A DNA stretch of 64,000 bases, taken from Planctomycetota bacterium. Lineage in GTDB: Bacteria; Planctomycetota; UBA8742; UBA2392. A model generated the notes under the pieces. It made no database searches. It saw nothing but the letters and a program-made list of their open reading frames with translations, and was not told the origin of the DNA. Both the position numbers and the translations under genes were made by a program. The stretch lies in the NCBI GenBank assembly GCA_016722065.1, contig JADKGX010000002.1:124001-188000 (forward strand). Direction: 5' to 3'. This document shows, one piece after another, positions 26,049-35,143 of this stretch. How positions within the stretch are numbered: the stretch's first letter is position 1; the number at the start of each line of letters is the position of its first letter.

Positions 26049-27275
26049 CTACAGGTTCTGCACGCGCTGTTCGGCTTCACGGCCGAAGCGGCCTTGGGCG
26101 CCGTCGGTGTCGTACTGGATCACCTTCTTGTAGAAGGCTTTGGCGTCTTCGTATTTCTCGTAAAAGTGCAGGCACTTGGCGTGGCCCAGCAGGATGCCGG
26201 CGTTGGCCGGGAACTCCTTGACCAGCGTTTCATAAAGCGCCCGGCACTTCTTCATGCCGTCCTCATGCGTGCATTCTAGTTGCTTCTTGCTGCGAACGTA
26301 CAAGTTGGCGTAGCGCATCCAAAGGCTGGCGGCGGTGCTGCGATACTGGCAGTTACAGGGGTCGTCCTCAGCAGCTTTTTCCCAGCAGGCAGCCTGCTTG
26401 TCGAATTCGCCATTGAAACTCTCTGCCTGCTTGACTTGCGCGGCGATGCGTTTGCTGCCGTCATCTATGGCCTGGCGCATGACCGCGCGATCTTTTTCAG
26501 ACTTGGCCAAGGTGTCGGTCTGGGCAAAGCCGCGCTCAAACTGCCGGATCTGGTACTCCAGCATGGCCAACGTCTCGCTGCGTTTGGCCACTGCGGTCTT
26601 GAGGCGTGAAAGTTCCGCCCGGGCGGCGCTTTCGCGATCCTTGATGATTTTGTCGGCCAGTTTCTCGGCCAGCAGCATCTCGCGCTGCATCCGGAATTCG
26701 GCGTCGTAGACCAGCGCTACAACCATAGGTGCATCGGCTGCCACCTTTTCGTTGGCGCGCACCCATGCCGCGATGTCGGCCTGGGCCTCGGCGTCTACGC
26801 GTTTGTACATCACAGTCAGCACGCGATTGGCCAGTTCGGGTTCGCGGCGCTCGTTCAACCAGATGGCAAATCGGGCCAGTTGGGCATCGTCTTTGTTGCC
26901 CTCCAATGGAAACGTGCCAAGAAGATACTTCGGCGCCCACAAGTCCCACTTGAGTTGCGAAGAATCCGCCGCCGGCACCTGCTGGGGCACTCCCTGTTCG
27001 TCGACCTCACCGGTTTGCAGCAATTGCCGCATGGTGACAGCCGACGAAGTGGCGCCCACGACCAGAAATGGCGCAGGGCCGGTGCTGGTCGTAAGCCAGG
27101 TTCGCGGGAAAGTCTTGTTGGCGCACTCCGTCTGCACCCAATTGACCAGTTCGCCGTCAAAGGACTTCTTGAGGTCTTTCTCTTTGCCCGCATAGGTTGG
27201 GGCATACCGTTCCAGCAACCCGGCGTGCAAGGCGGGCAACAGCAGCAGGCACAGGGACGCAAACAGTGGCCTCAT
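26049..27275 (-). CDS. Secreted TPR-containing protein, tandem paralogue 1
   Basis: 408 residues; start at 27275 with GGAG 7 bases upstream and a signal peptide (RPLFASLCLLLLPALHA). A conserved middle block reads WDLWAPKYLLGTFPLEG, then ARFAIWLNERREPELANRV, then VYDAEFRMQREMLL. A coiled-coil stretch follows, and a TPR-like C-terminus (YETLVKEFPANAGILLGHAK, EKYEDAKAFYKKVI). Cys-rich segment DDPCNCQYRS. It is homologous to the next two genes. Exported; function unknown. Confidence 0.7.
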   Translation of the reverse strand: MRPLFASLCLLLLPALHAGLLERYAPTYAGKEKDLKKSFDGELVNWVQTECANKTFPRTWLTTSTGPAPFLVVGATSSAVTMRQLLQTGEVDEQGVPQQVPAADSSQLKWDLWAPKYLLGTFPLEGNKDDAQLARFAIWLNERREPELANRVLTVMYKRVDAEAQADIAAWVRANEKVAADAPMVVALVYDAEFRMQREMLLAEKLADKIIKDRESAARAELSRLKTAVAKRSETLAMLEYQIRQFERGFAQTDTLAKSEKDRAVMRQAIDDGSKRIAAQVKQAESFNGEFDKQAACWEKAAEDDPCNCQYRSTAASLWMRYANLYVRSKKQLECTHEDGMKKCRALYETLVKEFPANAGILLGHAKCLHFYEKYEDAKAFYKKVIQYDTDGAQGRFGREAEQRVQNL

Positions 27276-27287
27276 GACGTGCTCCGG

Positions 27288-27316
27288 TAAAAACAAGGCC
27301 CGCATTCGCGGGCCTT
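27288..27316 (-). terminator. Terminator after paralogue 2
   Basis: On the minus strand a 9-bp perfect stem (aaggcccgc / gcgggcctt) with a 4-base loop is followed by GTTTTTA, 9 bases past the stop of the gene at 27325. Confidence 0.82.
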
Positions 27317-27324
27317 GGGGCAGC

Positions 27325-28653
27325 TTAGTTGCCTGATTTGGCCCTGTTTTCGTCCTTCGTGTCCATGTTTCGCTGCAAGGCCTTTGCGGTGCTGCCGAGG
27401 CCCTTGTCGCCCTCCATGGCAATCACCTTGTCATAGCAGGGTTTGGCGTGCTTGCTGTCTTCCAAGGCTTGATAGCAACGCCCGAGTGCCAGCCAGTAGC
27501 CGCTGCTTTCGGGGTAGATTTTGAGGATCTCCACGTAATGCGGAATGGCCTTTTTGATCGGATCGCTGCGGTCGCAACCGTTGCCGTGTTCGGCCGGTTT
27601 GCCAAACAGGAACCAGGAGTTCGCCGTTTCTGCGCGCAGTGCGACATCCATGGGGTCAATGCGCAGAATCTCCTCCATCATTTCGCACTTGGCCTGCTGA
27701 CCCTTGATGTCTTTGTCGGACCACAGGGCCTTGGCCTTTTCGACGTTGTCCTTGATTACGGCTTTGTCGTCGGTGATGGAATCCATGATCGATGCAAGCA
27801 CGTCGGTGTTCTTGGCGTTCTTGAGGAACTCTGAACTGGAATAGGTCAGCTTGTACTGCTTGATTTCCCATTCCAGCAGGATCAGCTGCTTGGTCGGGGA
27901 GACCCGGCGCGGGGCCTTGCCTTTGTAGTCACCCCGGGCGCGCACGATGGCGTCGAAATCCGCCTTGGCATCTTTTTCCAGGGCGGCCTGGCGCGCGGCC
28001 TTTTCAGAGGCCGGAATCAGTATCGCCCGTTCTTTCTGGAACTCCATGTCCCACAGCGCCCAGCGTTCCAGGGCCCCGGGGTCCTTCCAGCCCATTTTTT
28101 CGGTCAGGTAGGCCTCAATCAGCGGGGCCAGGTCTTTGTTCTTGGCGTGAACGACTGTCAGCACGCGGTTGGCGAGGTCGTTTTCTTTTTCAGAGAAGAG
28201 CCAGGCCGCAAAGGCCACCAGGTCGTTGTCGTCGCTGTTGGTCTCAACGGGGTAGGTAACCAGAATGTACTTGGCCGGCCAGGACTTCCAGGCGATCCAC
28301 TTGCTGTTCTTGGTGGTTTTGTAGACAGGCAGCCCGTTGCCGTCGGCGCCGTCGCGCACCATCAAGTACGCGCTGAACTGATTCTTGTTGGCGTCGCGAA
28401 TCTCGAACTTGTTGGGCGTGGGGCTGTTCTTGAAGTCGCCATCCAGCGGCAGCCAGGTTTCCGGAAACTTGTTCTTTGCTGTCAGGCTGGCCACCCATTC
28501 GGGCAGCTTGCCGTACCAGTCACTTGCAACCTTGGACTCCTTGGCGCCCTTGTGGGTCTTTTCAAACAGTGAAGCCCCGGCATCGGCCGCGGCCAGTGAC
28601 CCTGTAAACAGCAACGCCGAAATTGCCAGCAGTGCCTTGCTTGTGGAATGCAT
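27325..28653 (-). CDS. Secreted TPR-containing protein, tandem paralogue 2
   Basis: 442 residues; strong GAGGAGG site before ATG 28653, then a signal peptide (TSKALLAISALLFTGSLAAA). The central block KSWPAKYILVTYPVET, FAAWLFSEKENDLANRVLTV, WDMEFQKERAIL aligns well with paralogue 1. The C-terminus is TPR-like (AIPHYVEILKIYPESSGYW, CYQALEDSKHAKPCYDKVI). It lies between two homologous genes and ends at its own terminator. Function unknown. Confidence 0.7.
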   Translation of the reverse strand: MHSTSKALLAISALLFTGSLAAADAGASLFEKTHKGAKESKVASDWYGKLPEWVASLTAKNKFPETWLPLDGDFKNSPTPNKFEIRDANKNQFSAYLMVRDGADGNGLPVYKTTKNSKWIAWKSWPAKYILVTYPVETNSDDNDLVAFAAWLFSEKENDLANRVLTVVHAKNKDLAPLIEAYLTEKMGWKDPGALERWALWDMEFQKERAILIPASEKAARQAALEKDAKADFDAIVRARGDYKGKAPRRVSPTKQLILLEWEIKQYKLTYSSSEFLKNAKNTDVLASIMDSITDDKAVIKDNVEKAKALWSDKDIKGQQAKCEMMEEILRIDPMDVALRAETANSWFLFGKPAEHGNGCDRSDPIKKAIPHYVEILKIYPESSGYWLALGRCYQALEDSKHAKPCYDKVIAMEGDKGLGSTAKALQRNMDTKDENRAKSGN

Positions 28654-28792
28654 TTGAGCCTCCTCTTGCCCCTGTAACCCTGACTTTGGGCTCCTCCAGC
28701 CCAGTGCCAAAGTACCACCGTTGTGTTGCCTGGCATACAACGATCATGGTCCTGAATGACGCCACTGTTGCGAATGGGTCAGCAAACAGTGT

Positions 28793-30064
28793 CTATTTCA
28801 TGTCTTTCATACGGGTCTGTGCGTACTCGCGGTGCCCTTTTTCGGCATCGGTCAGTTCCTTCTTGTCCGTCCGCCGCAGCACTTCCTCAAAGCGTGCCTT
28901 GGCTTTGGCTTTCTCGCCGGCGGCCATGTAGTTCAGCCCGGCATAGTTGATACAGTTCAGATACAGCGGCTGAATCTGGGCAAACTTGTCCCACATTTCC
29001 GCGGCCTTCAGAGCGCGATCCTTGCGTACGCACTTGTTGCCGTTGTCGGTGACTTCGGCTGCCTTGAACAAGACTTCTGCGCACTTCTGGATCACTTCAA
29101 TGTTTTCGGGGTCGGCGCGATACAGCGCCAGCCATGCATCGGCACTGGCCTGCAGGTCGCCATCAATGGCAAGGCGGTCGGCCTTGAAGCCGCCGTCTTC
29201 GACCCATTTGCGGTCGGCCTTGACGGCCTCCAGCATTTCGTCCAGCGACTTCTTGGTGTTCTTGGCCTCCGCTGTTGTCGTGCCCGCAAAGGCCTTGGGG
29301 TATCGTGTCAGGCGGTTTTCGAGTGTGTCCAGGCGAATGCTGGGGCTGCGCTTGCGTGCCCCGGGCTTGCCCTTGGTGTCGCCGCCCTGTTGTTCAACAA
29401 GGTCCTTAAGGGCTTCCTTGGCCACTTTGTCCAGCAGCTTGAGGCGTTCGGCTGCTGCCTCTTTGGTCAGCAGCAGCATGCCGTCTTTCTGCATTTCGAA
29501 GTCGTGAACATCTACCTGGATCAATGTAGCGGTAGTTGCCCAGCCGTGCTTTGCAATCAGCCAGGCGTCGATATCCGGCTTCAGCAGTGTTGATTTGGCG
29601 GCCATGGGTGCCAGGCGGCCATTGGCGGCAAGCACTTCGCCCTTGAGTGCCAGCCAGGTCACCAGCGAGACCATTTCTTCGGGTGTGCGGTAGTTGTGTT
29701 CAAACCACAGAGCCACTTCTTGGGGCGGAAAGTCGGCCTGCTTTAGCTTGACCTCGCCCTCGCCGGGGCTGAAGCCGTACTCGGCGCGGTCTTTGTACCA
29801 GCCATGCGGAACCAGTTCCGCCCAGGTGCTCTCGGCGCCCTTGACCTCAATGATTTCGAGGTACAGCTTGCGCTTGTTTTGTTCGATGTGCAGGCGTGGC
29901 TTGGAAACGTCTTTGGCCCGCGCCGCAAGAAACTCGGGCAGTTTGTCTTCAAACTCTTTGGCGATATCCGCTTCTGACTTGCCCGGGAAGTATCGCGTCA
30001 ACAGGTCAGCGCGCAGGCCAACCGGCGCCAGCAAGGCCGCAACGATCATCAACATTCGCAACAT
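28793..30064 (-). CDS. Secreted TPR-containing protein, tandem paralogue 3
   Basis: 423 residues from ATG 30064 (GGGGGA site upstream), with signal peptide LRMLMIVAALLAPVGLRA. It shows the family pattern LLTRYFPGKSEADIAKEFED at the N-terminus, VTWLALKGEVLAANGRL and VHDFEMQKDGMLL in the middle, and a TPR-like C-terminus (NYMAAGEKAKAKARFEEVL). It is the most diverged of the three. It is probably transcribed separately from rpsA, which ends at a hairpin just upstream. Function unknown. Confidence 0.7.
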   Translation of the reverse strand: MLRMLMIVAALLAPVGLRADLLTRYFPGKSEADIAKEFEDKLPEFLAARAKDVSKPRLHIEQNKRKLYLEIIEVKGAESTWAELVPHGWYKDRAEYGFSPGEGEVKLKQADFPPQEVALWFEHNYRTPEEMVSLVTWLALKGEVLAANGRLAPMAAKSTLLKPDIDAWLIAKHGWATTATLIQVDVHDFEMQKDGMLLLTKEAAAERLKLLDKVAKEALKDLVEQQGGDTKGKPGARKRSPSIRLDTLENRLTRYPKAFAGTTTAEAKNTKKSLDEMLEAVKADRKWVEDGGFKADRLAIDGDLQASADAWLALYRADPENIEVIQKCAEVLFKAAEVTDNGNKCVRKDRALKAAEMWDKFAQIQPLYLNCINYAGLNYMAAGEKAKAKARFEEVLRRTDKKELTDAEKGHREYAQTRMKDMK

Positions 30065-30187
30065 GCCGTCCCCCGTCACAGTGGCTCGGAGAAGGCCCCC
30101 CACTGTGTAGACTGGAATGCCGGAATCTTACCGGCCGGGCATTCAATTTGCGCCGCAAAAGAACCGGCACCCCGGCTGCAGGCCTGC

Positions 30188-30219
30188 AAAACACACGGCG
30201 CCCGCTATAGCGGGCGCCG
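30188..30219 (-). terminator. Terminator of rpsA
   Basis: Perfect 10-bp stem (cggcgcccgc / gcgggcgccg) with a TATA loop, read on the minus strand after the rpsA stop and followed by TGTGTTTT. Confidence 0.8.
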
Positions 30220-30265
30220 GTCTTCACTGCTTGCGAACAGAGGCGGGCGGCAAACCCACCCCACC

Positions 30266-31900
30266 TTACTTCACGGCGGTCAGGCCGATCTTGCGGTCCT
30301 TTGGATCCAGCTTGATGACCCGAACCTTGATGGCCTGGCCAACCTTGACCACATCTTCGGGCTTGGCGACTTTTTCGTCGGCCAGCTCGCTGATGTGCAG
30401 CAGGCCTTCCAGGTCGTCGTTCAACTGAACAAACACACCAAAGTTGGTGATCTTGGTGATCACGCCGTCCATTTCAGCGCCAATGCTGAAGCGGGAAGGA
30501 ATGTCGTCTTCCCAGGGGTCGCTGCGCAACTGCTTCATGCCCAGCGCGATGCGGTGCTTTTCGGTGTCCACGGCCAGAACCACGCATTCGACTTCGTCAC
30601 CCTTCTTGACCATTTCATTGGGGTGGCTGACCTTGCGGGTCCAGCTCATGTCACTGACATGCAGCAGGCCGTCGATGCCGGGCTCGATTTCAATGAACGC
30701 ACCGTAGGTGGTCAGGTTGCGCACAACGCCCTTGACCTTGGCCCCGGGCTGGTAGCGCTCACTGACGCGATCCCAGGGGTTGTCTTCCAGTTGCTTCATG
30801 CCCAGGCTGATTTCCTGCTTTTCTTCGTTCACGCCCAGGATGATGATTTCGATGTCGTCGCCAAGCTGCACGACTTCACGCGGGTCGTTGACGCGCTTGG
30901 TCCAGGACATTTCGCTGACGTGAACCAGGCCTTCGATGCCTTCTTCCAGGCGGATGAACGCACCGTAGGTCATGATGTTGACGACCTTGCCCTTGTGCTT
31001 GCTGCCCACAGGGTAGCGGTCGGCAATGCCCTTCCAGGGGCTGTCGGCCAGCTGCTTCATGCCCAGCGCGATGCGTTCGCGTTCGCGGTCGACCTTCAAC
31101 ACCTTCACCTTGACGCTTTCGTTGATCTTGACGACTTCGCTGGGGTGCTGAATGCGGCCCCAGGTCATGTCCGTGATGTGCAGCAGGCCGTCAATGCCAC
31201 CCAGGTCAACGAACGCGCCGAAATCGGCAATGTTCTTGACCACGCCATCGCGGACCTGGCCTTCTTCGATTTCCGAAAGCAGCGCGTCCTTGAGGCGTTC
31301 GCGGTTGCGTTCCTGCAGCTTGCGGGCACTGACGACAATGTTTTCGCGGGCGGTGTCGATCTTGATGATTTCGCACTCAAGCTCTTCACCAATGAACTCG
31401 TTGACATCGCGCGAACGGCGAATGCTGACCTGGCTGGCAGGCAGGAACGCCGGCACGCCGATATCGATCAACAGGCCGCCCTTGATCTTCTTGGTGACCT
31501 TGCCGTGAACCGTGTCGCCTTCTTTGTGGTTCTCGATCACGCGCTGCCAGTTGATCTTGCGGTCGGCCTTGCGCTTGGACAGGCCGATCAGGCCGTCCTG
31601 GTTTTCGATCTCTTCAATGAATACGGTGATTTCCTGGCCGACCTTGGGGCGGTCTGCCTCGGATTCAAATTCGCGGTTGTGGATTACGCCGACGGTCTTG
31701 GCGCCAAGGTCAATCGTGATCTGGTCTTTGCCCACGTGAACAACGCGGCCCTTGACCAGCGACTCTTCGGTGAAGTGGCGCGCACTGGGCACCATCGTTT
31801 CGCCCTGCGGTTCCTTCCACAGGGACTCGAGCTCGGCATCTACGACTTCGATTTTCGGTCCGTACTTGCGGACCAGCGGGTTGATCGAACGAACTGGCAT
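30266..31900 (-). CDS. rpsA: 30S ribosomal protein S1
   Basis: 544 residues with six S1 (OB-fold) repeats, the classic Gram-negative architecture. Examples are KGRVVHVGKDQITIDLG (1), DGVVKNIADFGAFVDLGGID (3), KGKVVNIMTYGAFIRLEEG (4) and DGVITKITNFGVFVQLNDD (6). It binds mRNA and the 30S subunit to aid initiation. ATG 31900 (MPVRSINPLVRK) is taken as the start because the family begins near here; upstream in-frame residues look non-coding. It is a single-gene unit with its own terminator. Confidence 0.95.
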   Translation of the reverse strand: MPVRSINPLVRKYGPKIEVVDAELESLWKEPQGETMVPSARHFTEESLVKGRVVHVGKDQITIDLGAKTVGVIHNREFESEADRPKVGQEITVFIEEIENQDGLIGLSKRKADRKINWQRVIENHKEGDTVHGKVTKKIKGGLLIDIGVPAFLPASQVSIRRSRDVNEFIGEELECEIIKIDTARENIVVSARKLQERNRERLKDALLSEIEEGQVRDGVVKNIADFGAFVDLGGIDGLLHITDMTWGRIQHPSEVVKINESVKVKVLKVDRERERIALGMKQLADSPWKGIADRYPVGSKHKGKVVNIMTYGAFIRLEEGIEGLVHVSEMSWTKRVNDPREVVQLGDDIEIIILGVNEEKQEISLGMKQLEDNPWDRVSERYQPGAKVKGVVRNLTTYGAFIEIEPGIDGLLHVSDMSWTRKVSHPNEMVKKGDEVECVVLAVDTEKHRIALGMKQLRSDPWEDDIPSRFSIGAEMDGVITKITNFGVFVQLNDDLEGLLHISELADEKVAKPEDVVKVGQAIKVRVIKLDPKDRKIGLTAVK

Positions 31901-32082
31901 GAAGGGTATCCCCGGGAAGGTAATTTCGACCAACGTTGCGCGGCCTTCCCAAACCCGCGCCGTTGGAGCAATAGCTTTGCGACGGCAGCCCGCACGGGCC
32001 ACAAAACGCCGCAACGAAAGGGCCGGGATCATAGCGGTGAAGGTTGGCGCGTAAAGGGCGGGTCAGGGCTGCAAACTCGGTA

Positions 32083-32463
32083 TCAGCTTGCTGCTGGTGT
32101 AGCGACCCAAAGCCCCACCCAAGCCAGGGTCATGCCGCCAATCAGAGAGGCAGCGACGTTGATTGCCGCCTTGCCGGGCGCTACTTGCAAAGTCTGCAAC
32201 GCAAAAGCGCTGAAAGTAGTAAGCCCGCCGCACAGGCCTGTGATCAGTAGTAACTTGAGTTCAGGGCCGTACTTGACCCCCTCACGCCCCAGACAGCCAA
32301 ACAACAGACCTGCCGCCAGGCAGCCCACCAGGTTGACGGTCAGTGTGCCCCAGGGGAAGCCTGCCGCTGTTTCCGGCCACAGCCCGATCAGCAGGCGGTC
32401 CAGGCCGTAGCGCAGCCCGGCGCCAATTCCACCCCCAAGAACCACCAAAAGCAGAAGCTTCAC
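32083..32463 (-). CDS. crcB: FluC/CrcB fluoride channel
   Basis: 126 residues from a GTG start at 32463 with an AAGGA site 7 bases upstream. This matches the usual 125-residue length and avoids overlap with the divergent PHP gene. Four TM helices; family motifs are GGGIGAGLRYGLDRL, GTLTVNLVGCLAAG and the pore stretch GLCGGLTTFSAFALQT. It exports fluoride across the inner membrane as a dual-topology dimer. No fluoride riboswitch is visible in the short divergent gap. Confidence 0.92.
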   Translation of the reverse strand: MKLLLLVVLGGGIGAGLRYGLDRLLIGLWPETAAGFPWGTLTVNLVGCLAAGLLFGCLGREGVKYGPELKLLLITGLCGGLTTFSAFALQTLQVAPGKAAINVAASLIGGMTLAWVGLWVATPAAS

Positions 32464-32510
32464 GTGTTGATCCTTTGCGCCTGAGTGATTTGACAATACC
32501 TTATGCGCCC

Positions 32511-33344
32511 ATGCTGGAACACGCGGCAACCATGATTGACCTGCATTCGCACTCGACCTGTTCCGATGGCGCGCTTGCGCCAGCGCAACTGGTGCGCGAA
32601 GCCACCAAACGCGGCGTGCAAGTGCTGGCGTTGACCGACCACGACACCACAGCCGGGCTGGCCGAAGCTTTTGCGGAAGCGCACGCCCAGGGCATTTCCA
32701 TGATCGCAGGGGTCGAGTTCACGGTGGATGCCATTGGCATTGAAATCCATATGCTGGGCCTTGGGATAGACCCCGCCAACGTGCAGCTGCAGCGCCTTTG
32801 CACCGAGATTCGCAGTCGCCGGCGCACGCGCTTTTTTGAAATGATCGCGCGTCTGCGGGCCGCAGGTCTGCCGATTCGCGACCCTGATCTTCCGAACGAA
32901 ATGGCCTTGGCCCGGCCACTGCTGGCGCGCATCTTGATTGAGCAAGGGTTTGTTCAAAGCCACAGCGAGGCCTTTGAACGCTATCTGCGCAAAGGCTGCC
33001 CCGGCTATGTCGAACACAACCGGCTTGGCATGAAGCACGCCATAGACGCCATTCACACCGCCGGTGGGCTTGCTTTTGTGGCTCATCCTGGCTTGTACCA
33101 GCGCGGCGATGAAATCGTGTTTGAGGCGCGGCGTTTGGGCATGGACGGCATTGAGGTCTACCACAGCGACCACAAACACGACGTACAGGAGCATTACCTG
33201 TCACTGGCCCGCAAGCTGGACCTGCTGGTCAGCGGCGGGGCCGATTTTCACGGGCCGGAACACCCGCGCAGCGTGAACTTTGGCAAACGAGGCTGCCCGC
33301 CCGCAGAGTTCGAGCGCATTCAGGCGGCTTTGTCCAGGTCCTGA
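32511..33344 (+). CDS. PHP-domain phosphoesterase (RNase AM/YciV-like)
   Basis: 277 residues from ATG 32511 (ATG 32532 is also possible). All four PHP metal motifs are seen: IDLHSHSTCSDG, ALTDHDTTAG, AFVAHPGLYQ and SGGADFHGPEHP. The family includes 3',5'-nucleoside bisphosphate phosphatases and 5'-3' RNases of the YciV/TrpH group. Cytoplasmic. Divergent from crcB; the next gene begins 86 bases later. Confidence 0.9.
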   Translation: MLEHAATMIDLHSHSTCSDGALAPAQLVREATKRGVQVLALTDHDTTAGLAEAFAEAHAQGISMIAGVEFTVDAIGIEIHMLGLGIDPANVQLQRLCTEIRSRRRTRFFEMIARLRAAGLPIRDPDLPNEMALARPLLARILIEQGFVQSHSEAFERYLRKGCPGYVEHNRLGMKHAIDAIHTAGGLAFVAHPGLYQRGDEIVFEARRLGMDGIEVYHSDHKHDVQEHYLSLARKLDLLVSGGADFHGPEHPRSVNFGKRGCPPAEFERIQAALSRS

Positions 33345-33429
33345 CCGGGGACGCCTGCGTGCGCAGAGGGCAGTCTGGAAGCTAGCCCCACGAAACGCTA
33401 TGTTCCCGCGCGTTCCTGCAGGAGTACCC

Positions 33430-34590
33430 GTGCAAACCAGTGCTGATTTTGTCGTGATTGGCGGCGGCTGTATTGGCGTTTCTGTGGCCTGGCACCTGGC
33501 CAAACGCAAGGCCGGCAAAGTCGTGCTGCTGGAACGCAACGAGTTTCTGGGCACCGAAAGCACAGGTAAGTGCGCCGGCGGAATTCGCGCGCAGTTCAGC
33601 ACCGAAGTCAACGCGCGCCTCAGTTTGCTGAGCATTGACGTGTTTGAGCGCTGGGCTGATGTGATCGGCGAGCCGCTGCAATACCGCCAATGGGGCTATT
33701 GCTTCCTGCTGACCAGCGATGCCCTGGTGGCCAGCTTCAAGAAAAGCCACGCGATGTGGACGAAATTGGGCATGAAGGTGGACTGGCTGAGCCCAGAGCA
33801 AGTGCAGCGCAAGCTGCCCTATGTGAGCATCGAAGGCGTACAAGGCGCGACCTTTCACCAGCGCGACGGTTTTGGCGACCCCAATGACATCACCATGGGT
33901 TACGCCAAGCGCGCCCGGGAAATGGGCGTAGCGATTGAAACTGGCGTTGAAGTGCAGCAGTTGCAGCGCGATGAACTAGGGCGGCGCGTTACGACCGTCA
34001 AGACGAACAAAGGCAACATCACCGCTGGCACGGTCATTCTGTGCACCGGCGCCTGGACGCGCAAGTTGGGCGGCATGGTGGGAGTCGACGTGCCGATTGA
34101 CCCGATTCGCCGCCAGATCATTGTGACGGACAAGTTCGACGAGATTGCCGACCCCTTTCCGATGACTGTTGACCTGTCAACAACGCTGTACTTCCACCGT
34201 GAAAGCGGCGGCGTGCTGATCGGCATGAGCGACCAGACCGAGGGCCCCGGATTTGACACCGGCTTCAACGAAGAGTACGGCGAAAAGATGCTGATGACGG
34301 CCATGGAGCGCGCGCCGGTGCTTCAGAACGCCAGTCCCAAGCACAAGTGGGCCGGGCTGTACGAAGTCACGCCGGACCATCACCCGATTATCGACCGCCT
34401 GGCGCCAATGGATAACGTCTATGCATGCGCCGGCTTTTCCGGCCACGGCTTGATGCATGCGCCAGCGGCGGGGCTGGTGACCAGCGAGCTTGTGCTGGAT
34501 GGCAAATGCCAGTCGCTGGACATCTCGCGGCTGGCCCTGGACCGCTTCTCTGACCCGGCGCTGCTGCACGACGAAGCCAACGTGATCTAG
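33430..34590 (+). CDS. FAD-dependent oxidoreductase (DAO/sarcosine oxidase beta family)
   Basis: 386 residues from GTG 33430, chosen for the canonical AGGAG site 5 bases upstream; ATG 33400 lacks one. The dinucleotide motif GGGCIGVSVAWHLAKR sits at the very N-terminus, as in the family. Later motifs are KCAGGIRAQFS (flavin-contacting loop), CTGAWTRKLG and the C-terminal GLYEVTPDHHPIID, then CAGFSGHGLMHAPAAG. It oxidises a secondary or N-methylated amino acid. The substrate is unknown and no partner subunits are nearby. Confidence 0.9.
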   Translation: MQTSADFVVIGGGCIGVSVAWHLAKRKAGKVVLLERNEFLGTESTGKCAGGIRAQFSTEVNARLSLLSIDVFERWADVIGEPLQYRQWGYCFLLTSDALVASFKKSHAMWTKLGMKVDWLSPEQVQRKLPYVSIEGVQGATFHQRDGFGDPNDITMGYAKRAREMGVAIETGVEVQQLQRDELGRRVTTVKTNKGNITAGTVILCTGAWTRKLGGMVGVDVPIDPIRRQIIVTDKFDEIADPFPMTVDLSTTLYFHRESGGVLIGMSDQTEGPGFDTGFNEEYGEKMLMTAMERAPVLQNASPKHKWAGLYEVTPDHHPIIDRLAPMDNVYACAGFSGHGLMHAPAAGLVTSELVLDGKCQSLDISRLALDRFSDPALLHDEANVI

Positions 34591-34724
34591 CCTGCAGACT
34601 AAGAGGCAAGCGTCGAATGTCGACAACGGTCGATCTGTGCGACCCCCAAGCTGGGCTCGTTGATGCGGCCTTGGTGGACAACCGTTTTCGACCCTGAACT
34701 CGTGACCCCGAACGGGCTTCCCTT

Positions 34725-35081
34725 ATGGAAAAACTCTACGCTCCGCTGCTGCTGTTGGGCAGCAATGTCTTCATGACCTATGCCTGGTACGGGCACTTGA
34801 AGGACCACAAGGAAAGGGCCCTGTGGCTGGTCGTTCTGATCTCCTGGGGCGTGGCGTTCTTTGAATATTGCCTGCAAGTGCCGGCCAACCGGCTTGGCTC
34901 CAGGGTCTATTCGCTCGGCCAGCTCAAGGTGATGCAGGAAGTGATCACGATGGTGGTGTTTGCAGGATTTGCAGTCCTCTACATGAAAGTCGAGTTGCGC
35001 TGGGACTTTCTGTGGGCCGGCCTGTGCCTGGTGGGTGCGGCTTTTTTCATGTTCCGGGGTGGGTTGACGCCTGCCTCATGA
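34725..35081 (+). CDS. DUF486/DMT-superfamily small membrane protein
   Basis: 118 residues with four TM helices (about 5-22, 34-50, 70-88, 93-112). The segment NVFMTYAWYGHLK and the conserved ISWGVAFFEYCLQVPANRLG followed by SLGQLKVMQEVI match the DUF486 family of short DMT-type membrane proteins. The transported substrate is unknown. It ends at a strong bidirectional terminator. Confidence 0.88.
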   Translation: MEKLYAPLLLLGSNVFMTYAWYGHLKDHKERALWLVVLISWGVAFFEYCLQVPANRLGSRVYSLGQLKVMQEVITMVVFAGFAVLYMKVELRWDFLWAGLCLVGAAFFMFRGGLTPAS

Positions 35082-35093
35082 AGTTGCGGCAAT

Positions 35094-35128
35094 CAAAAGG
35101 GCCCGCGCATTGCGCGGGCCCGGGTTTT
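35094..35128. terminator. Bidirectional terminator
   Basis: A 10-bp GC stem (35099-35108 with 35112-35121) with an ATT loop is flanked by TTTT on the plus side and AAAA (CTTTT on the minus strand) on the other. It separates two convergent genes. Confidence 0.85.
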
Positions 35129-35143
35129 GGCAGATACGGCAGG

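Noticed and set aside
30395..32410. A 671-codon plus-strand open frame
   Set aside because: It is the antisense shadow of rpsA, whose six S1 repeats are unmistakable.
32490..32495. Perfect TTGACA upstream of the PHP gene
   Set aside because: No -10 hexamer at 16-18 bases; the position would fall inside the coding start.
32464..32529. Upstream ATG start for crcB
   Set aside because: It would overlap the divergent PHP gene and add 22 residues absent from the family; GTG 32463 has a proper ribosome site.
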